This document shows, one piece after another, positions 1 to 11,129 of a stretch of 64,000 nt of DNA. The notes under the pieces were generated by a model. The model was not told the origin of the DNA. It was given only the letters and a program-made list of their open reading frames with translations, and did no database searches. The first letter of the stretch is position 1. Each line of letters begins with the position of its first letter. Where the stretch lies: NCBI GenBank assembly GCA_951213105.1, contig OX578139.1:68520754-68584753 (forward strand), in the 5' to 3' direction. The stretch is from Amaurobius ferox. Taxonomy: Eukaryota > Arthropoda > Arachnida > Araneae > Amaurobiidae. The translations under genes and the position numbers were made by a program.

Positions 1-292
1 GACATGGCAGCATAGAACAATCTTTGTCATAATCATGCATTAAAGTGGTCATTGAAGACTCTACGATCAAGAGACTTAATAATCATTGTTGTGAAAAATA
101 GCCTCGATACACAATTTCTGTGACCGTGACGTTATTAGCTCCCGAGGGAGGGGGCAAGTTTTTCCCTCCGGAGGAACATTATTAAATGTTGTATCAATCG
201 AAATATTTTTCTAGCTCTTTAAAGTGAGAGGTAACAAGCTATAATTGTAATCATTTTGAACAGATTCTTCTTGTAAAATGAGAAATAAAAAT
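1..292 (+). repeat. Dispersed repeat Y, partial
   Basis: The sequence around the Ser/Glu-free stretch with 'gacatggcagcatagaac' and the later 'ctccggaggaacatt' is found again, diverged, at 57945-58395, besides the near-identical copy at 26424-26715. It is an unclassified dispersed repeat. No coding potential was recognised. Confidence 0.6.
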
Positions 293-957
293 ATCTGGTG
301 TGAAGCAGTACATGACTTTTCCTGCAGACTCTTATTCACTTTCTCTATTTCTTCAATAATCCATTATACTGGGTTTAACTGCACAAAATAACGCCCACTC
401 TTATTTAAAATGCCACTGGATTGGCACTTTTAATTCAATTTTCGTTCTCAGTTGGTAACTGGACGTTTTTGTCTACGGTGGCGCAGCATAAATGAGTAAA
501 AACTAAAATATATCGAGAACGGTTAGCCTTAGTGTAATGAGGTTAATCTTATTCTCTGCATTGTTAAAAATTAGGTATAAAACAAGTATTTAATTGGTAT
601 ATTTGAGCATACGTAGTTTTTTATTTTAGATTTTGTCAATGTTTGCAGGTCATTTTGCAAAAAAAGGTGGGTAGGTTTTCCGAATCGTACCAAAAACTAA
701 TCAGCACCAGGGTCAAACACAAGTGACCTACCTACCAAATTTTATGAAATTCGGTCCATTAGTTTTTGAGTTAGTGTGGATACATACACGCAGACACATA
801 GACACACAAACACACAGGTACACACACAGACATCACGCTAAAAATAGTGTTTTCGTGTTCTAGAGGTCCCAAAACGTATAGATCCGTAGAAAACTCGAGT
901 TGCGATTTTCGGTATGATTCCAACATTTTCCCTATACATTATCATGTACTGCAGGGG
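293..957 (+). repeat. Dispersed repeat R, copy 1
   Basis: This copy starts with a form of 'tgatgtgggcagcacatgac', continues through 'attcggtccattagttttt' and a CA-rich tract (781-832), and ends after 'cgattttcggtatgattcc'. Diverged relatives lie at 8605-9412, 40662-41505 and, inverted, 46552-47293. The family is non-coding. Its ends resemble those of repeat E (25281-26220), which suggests a non-autonomous element with inverted ends. The superfamily is unknown. Confidence 0.65.
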
Positions 958-1140
958 AATTAAAAATCAATTTGTTTAAAAATGTATTCTGATATGCGAA
1001 AGCCGAGTGGAACTGCACTTAATTTGCATGTAGGTGGATGTCACATAATACACCTCAAATGAATTTCAGGCTCTATGCCGTGTCAGATTAAAAGACATAT
1101 CGGGTCTTGTCACTGCTGATTTACTTCAAGTATATTGTCT

Positions 1141-1660
1141 GCCGCTTACTGCTGGTCGAAAAGTATTAATAAAAGTTCATCTTTCGCTGTCACTTTCATA
1201 CAAATGCATTTAACTAATATCATCATACTGATAATGATTGTAATACAAATAAAATTAAACACTGTAGAGTATATATGTATGATAATTTCAAGTGGAGACT
1301 CCCACTCCGGATATTTTGATCAGTATCATATATTGGTATTTTAAACTTTGTTTACAAACTCCATCATGTTTGACTACAGTTCTCTGAGTATAAATGCATG
1401 AATTCAGAAAAAAGATTGCTATTTCAAAGCTGCATCAGCTCTTCATGGACAAAAGAGTCCAATTTTCTCCTACGGTCTCGTGAGAAATTATTCCGTGTCT
1501 TCGCGTTCTAAAAAAGTCGAGATTTGTTTCACATAAATTATAGAACAAATTCGATGAATGTTCATTTTATGTGTTTGTATCTTCAGTCTTGCTGAATAGC
1601 TCTAAAATTCTTGAAATTGTCATTTGAAATTATCGCATTATGTTTTTAACGCTTTGCAAC
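1141..1660. other. Unclassified AT-rich DNA
   Basis: I see no gene, RNA or recognisable repeat here. Short open frames lack codon bias or motifs and are identical in the duplicate copy only because the duplication is recent. Confidence 0.5.
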
Positions 1661-2660
1661 ATGGGTGAAAAATGTTTATGACTTTGTTCATTCTGTCTGT
1701 CTGTCTGTCCGTTTGCAGGATAACTACTGTGAAAATGACTTTATCAAAATGAAATTTTAGTATGTTGTTGAGACGGTCTGTGGGACATATGGGAATGAAA
1801 ATGAATAATATCATCCAATTAGTTTCAGATTTAACCCGGGTTAAGAAAATATTGAACGTATTGGGACCTAATTTTTAAAACAGTTTTTTAAACAAAATTA
1901 AAATTCACAAATTGCTTTGTAAATTTTAGAAAATATGCAAATTATTCCTTGAAATGTAAAAAATTTTTTTACCAATATATTTTAGGTAGTTTTTTTAAGA
2001 AATATCGAAATAATAATTACACATGTGATATATGGAAAGATCTCATGACTCATTGTAGAACAAAATATGGCATCTATTTTTTCCCGCTGTGTAAAGATCG
2101 TGATATTTAAAAATCGTTTATATTTATTTTTAGTGCTGCATCCTACATGAAACTGCTTTAATTCTGCGTCTTATTTGTGTCTCTAAATTCTCTGCCAGCG
2201 CAATTAAAATATTTTTCATTTTAAATGATCACTAAACTTCGATCATTTCTACAACGAAGCCTAATTTTAATGTATGCAGAATGTAAATAAATCAAGCAAT
2301 TATAAAGAGAGATGTTTCAGAATTGATGAATTATTTTACGCAAAATTATTTAGCTTTGGAGTCTGGAATATAAGTGATATGAAAGAAATATTCATTGCTT
2401 TTTCATTGAGATACAGACGATTTATATTTCGATGTCGTCATTTGAATAAAGTTCAGTTTGTTCAACTAGAATTGTCGCTTTCGATGAAGTTTGAAGTTTT
2501 CAAGTATAATATGTTACTGTAGTATTCTTATTTTTAAAACATATCAAGACTGAATATATCACATTTTAGAGATGTTTAAATAGAACTGCATTTCTGTTGG
2601 ACAGTATTTCATATTCATTGCTTTACGTATGATTGATTTTTCTTGTTATCAAGTATAATG
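1660..2660 (+). repeat. Dispersed repeat X, copy 1
   Basis: This begins near 'gctttgcaacatgggtgaaa', passes through a (TCTG)n tract (1693-1712) and a conserved 'aacccgggtt' box, and runs into a body with 'gatttatatttcgatg' and 'tgctttacgtatgattgat'. Relatives occur at 10703-10926, 37122-38250, inverted at 39028-40325, and in part at 41579-41965 and 54324-54560. It is non-coding. The open frame inside the body is not conserved in the diverged relatives and is treated as spurious. Confidence 0.7.
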
Positions 2661-2966
2661 CGATTTGAAGATATAATGTTTAATGTGGTTTAATATCATG
2701 ACAGCGTACCTTGGAAAATAATAAGCGATAAAAATAATCATCAATTAGTGATTACACTTGTTAATACAATTTGATTCCCTAGCAGTTAATCCCATTAATA
2801 ATAACAGGGTTTATATATGAGCCCAGACGATTCTTAATGACATAAAAATGGTGGCATTAAAAGGTTCAAAATTGACACTTTTGATAATAGGAAAATTAAT
2901 TAATTTATACTATTGTTATAGTTATAAATAAAGAATACATGTATTTAGCATTTTATATACAATTAA
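2661..2966. other. Unclassified AT-rich DNA
   Basis: No gene or recognisable repeat seen. Confidence 0.4.
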
Positions 2967-3000
2967 CTATATACCCGTTCTTCATACGAAATATATAATC
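2967..3000 (-). mobile_element. Degenerate Helitron 3' end fragment
   Basis: The run 'acccgttcttcatacg' followed by 'tatataat' matches the terminal hairpin of the Helitrons at 11834 and 17925, but the CTAG end has decayed to ATAG and the sequence beyond 3000 does not match them. It is probably the relic of an older family member read on the minus strand. The other end was not found with confidence. Confidence 0.35.
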
Positions 3001-4190
3001 CCAAAACCAAGCAATACTAATGTAAGCCATCAACGATTTCCACGTATGACTAGAATATGCAAGGTGTCCAAAAATACGAGGAAACTTTCCAAACCTTTGA
3101 GTTCTACCTAGTTCAATTAATAAAGCGTACATAAAGCTCCTTCAGTGCACCGAGGCTACATTCAAGTATTTTTCATTGTGTCCAATTCCATGATACGAGT
3201 TTGAAATTCCGTACATTACAATTAAACTATAGCTTCTTTGTGGACAATATTTCTTGTCATAGTGGGGGCAAAATTAAAGATTGATCTTTCATTTATATGT
3301 ACTGAGTAGGAAACATACAGCTGGCCAAGTAAAAAGCAGCAGGTATTTAGGTTTATGCCCACAGTGGGGAATGTATGGCCTTGTTTCTGACGCCTGATCT
3401 TGATTATAAAAATTCCATAATTTCAAATAGAGGTAATCGGGTCATTTTATGGGATTTTGAATTGCATTTATTGTAAAGAGGCTTAAGAAACGATTAGGTC
3501 ATGTTAGTTTTCAGCCTCTAAAAAACTGGGTACCGCTGGTTTGAAGGCTTATATACTAGTTGGGTCAGGGTCACAGTGAATAAACAGTCATGAGAACTTG
3601 AATACAGATAGGCAGAATGCAGGATCCTACAAAGAGTTTGATAAAAATTCCATGAAATTCAGTATAGACGTTCTCCCCTGATTATAAGACCAACTGCCAA
3701 ACTAACAGAAAGATTTTCTTACTTATTTATATACATTTCAATTTATTTCCATATGTAAACTACGCGAAAATAACTATGTATTTAATTATATCTGCTATAA
3801 TGACTTTTTAACGTTTTTAGTTCATCTTTCAAAACATTTCATAAATATGAGGACCTTACTCTTCTTCTATCGCTGCGAATATCAAAAAGTTCCGTTTTTT
3901 ACTGATTTAACGAATCATACCAAATATCACTTGGATCGCACAAACTTTTGAGATTGTTTTTGCAAATATGCATAATTTACACAAACAGTTATGTACATAT
4001 TCTTAATTTGCATTTAATAAACCGTAACAAAATAAAACAAATAACATACAAAATTCGGATTCTCAACCCATTAAAAATTATTCCTTTATATATATACTAT
4101 ATTGTAAATGTTAGAATCTATTTAAACGAATTTAAGCATACTTGAATAAAATTACGAAAATTGAAATAACTTTGTTAAAACGATATATAA

Positions 4191-4221
4191 CAACAAAGGA
4201 TAACTCCGTTATCCTTTGTTG
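4191..4221. repeat. Perfect 14-bp-stem hairpin
   Basis: Left arm caacaaaggataac (4191-4204), loop tcc, right arm gttatcctttgttg (4208-4221). All 14 pairs match. The same structure is at 30613-30643. It could be two fused transposon ends or a structured element. There is no T tract or adjacent gene to suggest a terminator. Confidence 0.85.
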
Positions 4222-4224
4222 GAC

Positions 4225-4620
4225 GTCCACTTTTATCTTTGGTATGTAATCATTCATTCATTATATCCCACCTCTTGTTCCTTCCTATTGGGTTTCTTTT
4301 ACCCCCTTTTTTTCTCTAGCTTTTGGCAATATCCTTTCCCAGCTTCCACCACATTTGCTGTTCTTGCATCAGCTATCGATCTTCCTCTGCCAAGTGAAGG
4401 TTGTGCTTCCTGAAGATTTCTTTGTTGAACTTTCACATTCCTCTATTTTATCCAATCTTCCTTTATTTTATCATTATCACTTTCTTTATTATTCCTCTAT
4501 CTCCTTTATTTTATCAGTCATTCCCCCCATGTATCCCCACCTTCCTATGTTTCTTTCATCTCCTTTTTCTTTTCTTGCCTTTGGCAACATTCTTACCCAG
4601 CTTCTACCACGTAGAAAGTG
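4225..4620. repeat. Pyrimidine-rich tract with internal direct repeat
   Basis: The + strand is strongly C/T rich over about 390 bp. The phrase ctttggcaa...cccagcttc...accac occurs twice, near 4319-4352 and 4577-4611, showing an internal duplication with a period of about 258 bp. Open frames of up to 100 codons arise simply because a pyrimidine-rich strand lacks stop codons. I do not regard them as genes. Confidence 0.6.
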
Positions 4621-5099
4621 TGTTGGTTCTTTGAGATCACTTAATGCAATCACTTAAAGACTAAAAACATGGAAAAAATGTTTTGTTAGAATGCTAAGAT
4701 ATATGTGGTCATCTTAACCAAATTATATAATAGTGCTAATCTTAGTATTTCGGATGAGTCGATATACACATGATAACGCAAAAAATAAAAGTGTAGATAT
4801 ATATTTAAAATAATTAATATAAATAAATATGAAGGAATCGTCCTACGGATTCGGTGGTTTATACATCGTTCTTCGATCTTTCCGATGGCGTTAAGATAGT
4901 AACTCTGATAATATTTTTGGTCGCTGAAGAACCAATTTGTGTGATAATGCTAAAACATAAAATAACTGAATAATCCGAATTTAAATAAAAAATAATACAA
5001 AGGTGCACCTTTCTGGGCCCTGAAATACCTGTGTACCAAATTTCCTGGCCGTACTACGCATAGATTTTCCGCTACAGACTGCGCAGTCACACATACATA

Positions 5100-5121
5100 C
5101 ATCTTAATTTATTACTTAAGA
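5100..5121 (-). mobile_element. Possible Helitron 5' end
   Basis: On the minus strand the sequence starts TCTTAAGTAATAAA after an A, close to the TCTTAAATAATAAA start of the candidate Helitron ending at 56999. No matching CTAG end with hairpin was found, so this is only a possibility. Confidence 0.25.
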
Positions 5122-6784
5122 TTCATCTTATGTCAATGACTTTGTTCTGTGGATCTTACACAAGATATTTCCCTAATAAAACATCAAATGTGGCTCCCCT
5201 TTTTATGGAGCCAAATTAGTTTTACATGAATATGACTTGTAGGAAAAAAATTATGTTATTTTTCACTGTTAAACTTAGTTTAATGAATTATTTAAAAAAG
5301 AAAAAAATAATAATGTGAGACTGAAGGGAAAGCTATGTGCTGCCCATATTAGAATATTTTGTGTTTTGATGTCTACGTTATAATCTCCGTCTAATAGAAC
5401 GGGCATATTCTGATCACTGAAGTCATTTGCTGTTGTAACCACTATATTTCAAAAACTATGAAACCGGTCCAAAATTTAATTATATACACTTGTAGGGATT
5501 TTAAAAGGATAGAAATTACTCGTTTATTGTTAACAGTTAGCACTTTTAGGTTTCGTGATATGATATAAGCATTACAAAATCTAAAAACAGAAATTTGTCA
5601 ATCTCTTTCAACTTGATAAGATTATATTACTCAAAACTAACAGAACATCATAAAAACAAATTTCTGATCTAGAAACTGGATTTTTACTGAACATGCTTGT
5701 CAATTATTGTTTAAATCTATTATAGATTAGAATAGTGGTTTTCAAACTGTCTTCACCTGAACCCTTGGCGTTTTGCAAAAAGGGTTTTTAGGGGTTCCAC
5801 GACGTGATAGTTACGTGTAAATTTTCTTAAAAATAAAAAAAACGCGTAAAATTTTATTGAATAATTTGGATCATAAGAGACTTTTTCTCATTTTGGGCTT
5901 CCGTCATCAAATTAAATTAAAAAAAATGGTTTCGAGACAGATTTTTTTTTTAACAACACAGGTTTAGGAGATATTTTGAGTCATATTAATCAAAGTGGAG
6001 CAAAAACTTCTTCCAACAAAAACAAAATTTTGTTGAAAAAATGTTTAAGTTATTTCAATATTGAAAAAAATGTTATATATTCATGAATAGTATCATTTCT
6101 GTCGGAACAAGTCTAAAGTGTTTACATTTTCATCTTTAAGGTTCGTAAACATAAGAATAAAATGTGATTACATTTTTCGTAATACTCCGATTTAAGCAGA
6201 ATACCACCATAGAAGTTGTTCACTCCAAAAATCCAATTTAGTACGTTGAAAAAAAAAGTCATATTAGATGGCTTCTTTTATTAGATTTCTTTTAAAGTTT
6301 TTTAATATGTGGAGTAGACGAGATTTTAAATTAATCTTGTACTTGAAAACTAAAATTACATTTTTGAGTGAAAAAAAAAATACCAATTGCGACTATAAAC
6401 AGTTCGACATTTTTTATTCTATTAGAGAAAAATTCTCTAAAGTTTCATGGAATTCGATTTTTGTCAAATTAGCGTGATTTTGCAATTTTGGAAAGAAAGT
6501 TGGTTCCGACATAAACTTCTAATTGTAACTATTAAATATATTACACTCTGTTGAAAAAAATATATTAAAAAATTGAACTGCAGTTGCAAAACTCGGCATG
6601 CAAATGTAGTTTTACGAGTTATGCAAATGATCAAACTATTAGCACCAATGATGTTATAGGGCTCATGCAACACTCATGAAAACGACGCATCGTACAACAT
6701 TAAAAACAACCTGTGTTTTCACTTTTCGGTCAATTGGAACTGGATTTTGTGCTCTGATACTGTAAGTTGTGTACAAACACACCT
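5122..6784. other. Unclassified AT-rich DNA with a hAT-like fragment
   Basis: There is no gene. At 5734-5820 the phrase agtggttttcaaactg...ggggttccacg resembles the ends of hAT-type non-autonomous elements. The second end and an 8-bp duplication were not found. About 6570-6720 may be the 5' untranslated and terminal part of the following Tc1-like element. Confidence 0.35.
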
Positions 6785-7770
6785 ATGAGATGCACTCGAC
6801 GACGCTATGAACAATTATTGGATTTAGAGAGGCATCATAGGCCTTTCCTTACACCATAGGCCTAGAGGAAGATGGTTGTTCCAACAGACGTATCAGTCGC
6901 CATCTTTCGCAGAGCAATATGGTAGTTGTTCGGTTTTGGCAGCAGTATATTGGAGAAGGCACATGTAACTTTCGTAGAGGCTCAGGTTGTAGAAGTTCGT
7001 CGTAAAGGTCGCACAAGACAACTACTCGAAAGGACAGTTAGGAGAGTAGCCACGTCCACACCGATGGCGTGGCTTCCGTCCATTCAAGGGCAATTGCCAT
7101 CCTCCATGCATACTATATCAAGGAATACTATCTGGTGACGTCTGCCAGAAGGTAGCATTATGCGTTGACGTCCATTAAGGCTCATATCACTGATTCCTCA
7201 ACATAAGCGAAGCCGTCTGGATTGGTGCCAAGCTCGATCAGCCTCTACAGGTCCTGTTAGAGATGTGTTGTCTTCCGCGACGAATTCCGATTCTGTCTCT
7301 GTGTTGATGACCTCCGCATATGTGTTCACTTTCACGACCCGGACAGTACGACTCTCCATAATGGGCTTAGAGCAACTGTGCGAGCGACCGGGGAAAAGGC
7401 CGCACACCAAGTTGCATATGTATATAGAGAAAGACTGGCCAGTGTTTTGAAACCGCATTTGTTGTCGAGCGGCATACGGCCATCATACTTGGTGTAACAG
7501 TCAGACGAGCTATCTTATTGAACACTACAGATCCCCTCTAGTTACAGAACAAGCCAATCAGACGGCTCGCTTGTACGCCGGCGATATTCTGCTGCCCATT
7601 GTTTTGCAGTATCAAGACGCCCAGGTTCCATTTATCAACAAAACAACGCTCGATCACACACTGTACAACTTTCTCAGCCATGTCTTCGAGAATTTAGTAC
7701 CCTGCCATAGTCATCCAGGTCCCCAGACTTATCACCAATAAAACATGTCTGGGATACACTGGGCGTTAAT
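6785..7770 (+). pseudogene. Tc1-like transposase remnant A, copy 1
   Basis: This is a broken DDE transposase of the Tc1/mariner superfamily, which would cut and paste its own element at TA sites. Starting at the ATG at 6785, pieces in shifting frames read as a DNA-binding region (EDGCSNRRISRHLSQSN, then FWQQYIGEGT near 6870-6965), a KRSRLDW segment near 7200, the first catalytic Asp in VFRDEFRFC (about 7270), a second block QQNNARSHT where the usual Asp is Asn (about 7640), and SPDLSPIKHVWD with the third motif near 7720. Several frameshifts and stops separate them. The length of about 330 codons is normal for the family. It is non-functional. Confidence 0.88.
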
Positions 7771-8604
7771 TGCAGCATTCTAAAATTACCTTTGAATCAG
7801 CCATCCACTTTCAATATTTCTATCATAATCTTTCGCAGAGATACATAGGCAACTTAATTGCTTCTATGACGCATCGAATATCGACTTGTACAGCTGCGAG
7901 TAGGGGATTTACCACTCAGTAAAATGTCGTGTTACCACCATTTCTTAATTGAAAGTTTTTTTCTCCCAAATTCTAATCATATGCTCATAATGTTTAGTTA
8001 GTTTTCTATTTACTTTTATTTGCATCTTCCAAAATATTTTTCTTATCATGCTGATTTTTGTTTGTTTGTGACATTACTGACAAACAACGATAACAATATT
8101 TATATAACATTTTTTAAACCATATTTGTTCGCAATATGAATTATAAAATTGATATTTGTAAAAAATTGAGTAGTAGCTTCAATATAGTTTGATGTAAATC
8201 GATCCAGAAGGATTTTTTATATGACTATGCAAAATTTCAGGTAGTCTTTTGCTATACTTCAAGTTTCATGATTACAATGATTTCATGTGTGATCCATTTG
8301 TGGCAAAATGAAATTACTAACTTGAAAATCTATATTTTAAAGGACATTTTGTTAATATACCTTTTACTTAATATAACGGAAATTTGTTTTTATCCCAGTT
8401 CTTATGAGCATTTTTGTAAAAAGTGAAGTATAAAGCACTCTTATAATCAACATAGCCCTTATAATCAACTAACTTCAAGTTCAATTAAGTGCTTTAATCT
8501 AGAAGAACACTGAAAATTGAGAGAAAACAAAAAAAAAACGATGTTAATTAACATTTTCATTATATCTATATCAATATATATTTCTAAACATATGACTAAA
8601 AAAT
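7771..8604. other. Unclassified AT-rich DNA
   Basis: No gene or recognisable repeat seen. The 3' terminal inverted repeat of the preceding Tc1-like remnant probably lies in the first part but could not be delimited. Confidence 0.4.
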
Positions 8605-9412
8605 CTGATGTGGTCTGCACATGACTTTTTCTGCCGACTACTATTCACGTTCTCTTTATTTCATTAGTAATCCTTTTGGTATAATTGCACAAAATAACAT
8701 CCATAATTATTTTAAATTAAACTGAATTTGCATTTTATATCAATTTTCGTTCTCATTTAGTAACTGAACTTTTCAAAGGCGGCGCAACGAAAATGCAAAA
8801 AAAAAAAACAAAAATATCTCGAGAACATCTAGTTCTAGTGTAATGTGGTTAGTTTTATTCTTTTTATAGTTATACAGTACGTCGAAACAAACATTTAACT
8901 GATATATTTGAGTGCATCTAGTTTTTTATTTTAGATTTTAACGATTTTTGCGGGCCATTTCGGGTAAAAAGAGCAGGTGCTTTTTTTTCGAAGCGAACCA
9001 AAATCTAATCAGCACCAGGGTAACCCATAAGTGGCTTATCTACCAAATTTTGTAAAATTTGATTCATTAGTTTTTCAGCTAAAGGGGATACATGTAATTT
9101 TTGCGGGAACTTTAGAATAAAAAGACGGATTATTTTATCCGATATCGTACCAAAGCCTAATTAGCATCAGTGTCACCTATAAGGGACTTACCTATTATAC
9201 TTTATGAAATTTGGTCCATTAGTTCTTGAATTAGAGTGGATACATACATTACAGACAGTCAGTCAGACACAAACACAGACAGACATACAGACGTCAAGCT
9301 GAAAATATGTTTTTCGTATTCTAGAGGTATCAAAACATTTAGATCCGTCGAAAACTCGAGATGCAATTTTCGGTAGAATTCCAATACTTTTCTTATACAT
9401 TGCTATTGTTTA
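8605..9412 (+). repeat. Dispersed repeat R, second member, copy 1
   Basis: This shows the same order as 293-957: tgatgtgg...gcacatgac start, 'ggcggcgcaacg', 'aatcagcaccaggg', 'ggtccattagtt', a (CAGA)-rich tract (9255-9292), then 'tctagaggtatcaaaac'. It differs from the first member at many positions, and it contains a second 'accaaa..taat.agca' block, so part of it is internally duplicated. Confidence 0.65.
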
Positions 9413-9612
9413 CTGAGAACGTAAAAATCAATGTAGGCTTCAGTCCGATGGAGCCCAAATAGTTTTGTGCTATATTTTGTAAAATAAACTCAACTTTTGT
9501 AAAATAAACTCAACAATATCGAAAAATATAACTCGTTCCAAAATCTGATTATATACACTTATAGGGCTTTCAAAAAATTAAAAATTCTTGCTTATTCTTT
9601 TTACACTCGTTA

Positions 9613-10702
9613 ACAGTGAAATTGCAACACTATAAAGGAATGAACATAGTCATATGCAAATCACAGTACCGGTAGAAGAGACAGTCATATGCAAATGTTT
9701 ACGTTTCCATACGTATCGGGTCACGTGACACCAAGTTTCGGGTAATAAAGACAAACAGGCGGCCTGTCCGTAAATGATCTCAACGATGATTTGCTGCAGC
9801 CGACATTTCGAAAAAGTGAAGAAGCTATGCTCCAAAGATATCAGCGAGCCATATATCAGCAGTTAATGGCTGGGGAATGAGACCATATCCTGGAGTTGTG
9901 TGCAATTGCCACGCCTGTTAAGCATGACGTGAGTACCATCCAGCGATGTGTGACATGATGGATGCACGGATATCAGAGAACACGCAGAAGACGTGGTGGA
10001 TCGCACAAGCACACGGAAGAGCGCACAGACTGGCAAATTCGCGGACTGACTCATCGAGACCTGTTTGCAACGACAAGTGACATCCTAAACAGCTTGCCAC
10101 CATTAACGGTTGCACCTGCGTGTACCCAAACTATTCGCAACAGCTTACATGAATTACAGCTGTGCGCACAGCAGCCGGCCACTGGGATGCCATTAAGCAC
10201 TCAACACATGGATAGACGTATGGCTTGGTGTCGTTGTCATCGCAACTGGACCAATAAATGGCATCTGGTATTATTTACGAATGAATCTTTTTTCTGCCAG
10301 TGGCGGGATGACAGCCGTGGAAGGGTGTGGAGGATTCCCAGAGAACGCCACTTGGCAGCCCATTTCACAGAGCGTCACACCGGGCATCATGGTTGGGGCG
10401 GTATCATGTTCGATCAGAAGAAAGCTCTTGTGCACATTGCAGATTATCTGACAGCAAACAGGTACGTCACATAAGTTGTGATGCCTGTAGTTCAGTCACT
10501 GTTGCAGACCAGCCCACGCACAGAGATCCAGCAAGAAAATACCACAACGAACTCTCAACAGCCTGAATGGAAATCACACCCTTTCCTGGTCGGCATCCTC
10601 GCCGGATATCTCTCCTATAGAACGCATGTGGACCCTCATCGGACGTCAGGTGCACCGAGGACCACCAGTACTTATCGTAGACGAACTGCTTGCGGCAGTA
10701 GG
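9613..10702 (+). pseudogene. Tc1-like transposase remnant B, copy 1
   Basis: A second, different Tc1-family element. The likely left terminus is the TA-flanked cagtgaaattgcaacac at 9614. The longest open piece (9962-10474) carries the family's WHLVLFTNESFF motif, where the first catalytic Asp is Asn, then RVWRIPRERH, GWGGIMF and LTANRYVT. After a stop the second block reads QQEN in place of QDN, and in another frame SSPDISPIERMW retains the third block (about 10580-10640). The right end is missing: at about 10702 it runs straight into repeat X. All three catalytic blocks are mutated or out of frame, so it is inactive. Confidence 0.9.
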
Positions 10703-10926
10703 ACCTATGGGAATATAAATGAATAATATCACCCAATTAGTTTTGGATTAAACCCGGGTGGAAAAAATGCAATATATTGAGCCCTATGGGACTTAATTTT
10801 TCAAACATTTTTTAAGCGGATTTAAAATTCACAAATTGCTGCGAAGATTTTAGGCAATATTCAAATTGTTCCATAAAATATATAAAAAAAATCAGCTAAA
10901 TATATTCAGTAGTTTTTTTTAAATTA
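10703..10926 (+). repeat. Repeat X fragment at the duplication breakpoint
   Basis: The phrases 'gggaatataaatgaataat', 'acccgggt' and 'ttaagcggatttaaaattc' match repeat X. The duplication boundary (10926/10927) falls inside it. Bases 10927-10995 are the start of another X copy in inverted orientation. Confidence 0.75.
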
Positions 10927-11129
10927 CAATTCTTGCGAACGGACGGGCGGACAAACAGACAGATTGAACAAAGTCATAAATACTTTTCAACTATGTTGTA
11001 AATTGCTAAAAAAAAATCATTAGATTTTTTATACAGATTTCTAAAGATGCTCAAATTATTGTTGCAGATGAAATATTGTTATTTAATTGAATGGTGTTAG
11101 ATGTGTTATTTTTCCAGTATAGTATTATA
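10927..11129 (-). repeat. Inverted repeat X start, then unclassified DNA
   Basis: Read on the minus strand, 'ttgaaaagtatttatgactttg' preceding the CTGT-rich tract is the 5' start of repeat X. From about 11000 to 11094 nothing is recognisable. From 11095 begins the 35-bp leader that is repeated before each tandem TIR unit. Confidence 0.55.

Larger units (their letters stand above)
1..10926. repeat. Large segmental duplication, copy 1 (left edge cut by window)
   Basis: This block recurs at 26424-37349 in the same orientation, offset 26,423 bp (26,422 between two 1-base indels near 980 and 8540). By eye I count about 19 differences in the first 1,142 bp and about ten in the remaining 9.8 kb. 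Identity ends abruptly after base 10926, where copy 1 reads aaattaC and copy 2 reads aaattaA. The left limit is unknown because the window begins inside the block. It contains no intact gene. It could be a true recent duplication or two haplotypes assembled in series. Confidence 0.97.

Noticed and set aside
4216..4657. Overlapping frames of 65-100 codons, hydrophobic
   Set aside because: They follow from the pyrimidine-rich strand. There is no start context, domain or diverged homologue supporting translation.
9962..10474. 170-codon frame as a functional transposase
   Set aside because: The first catalytic Asp is Asn, the second block is changed and the third is out of frame, so it is a pseudogene.
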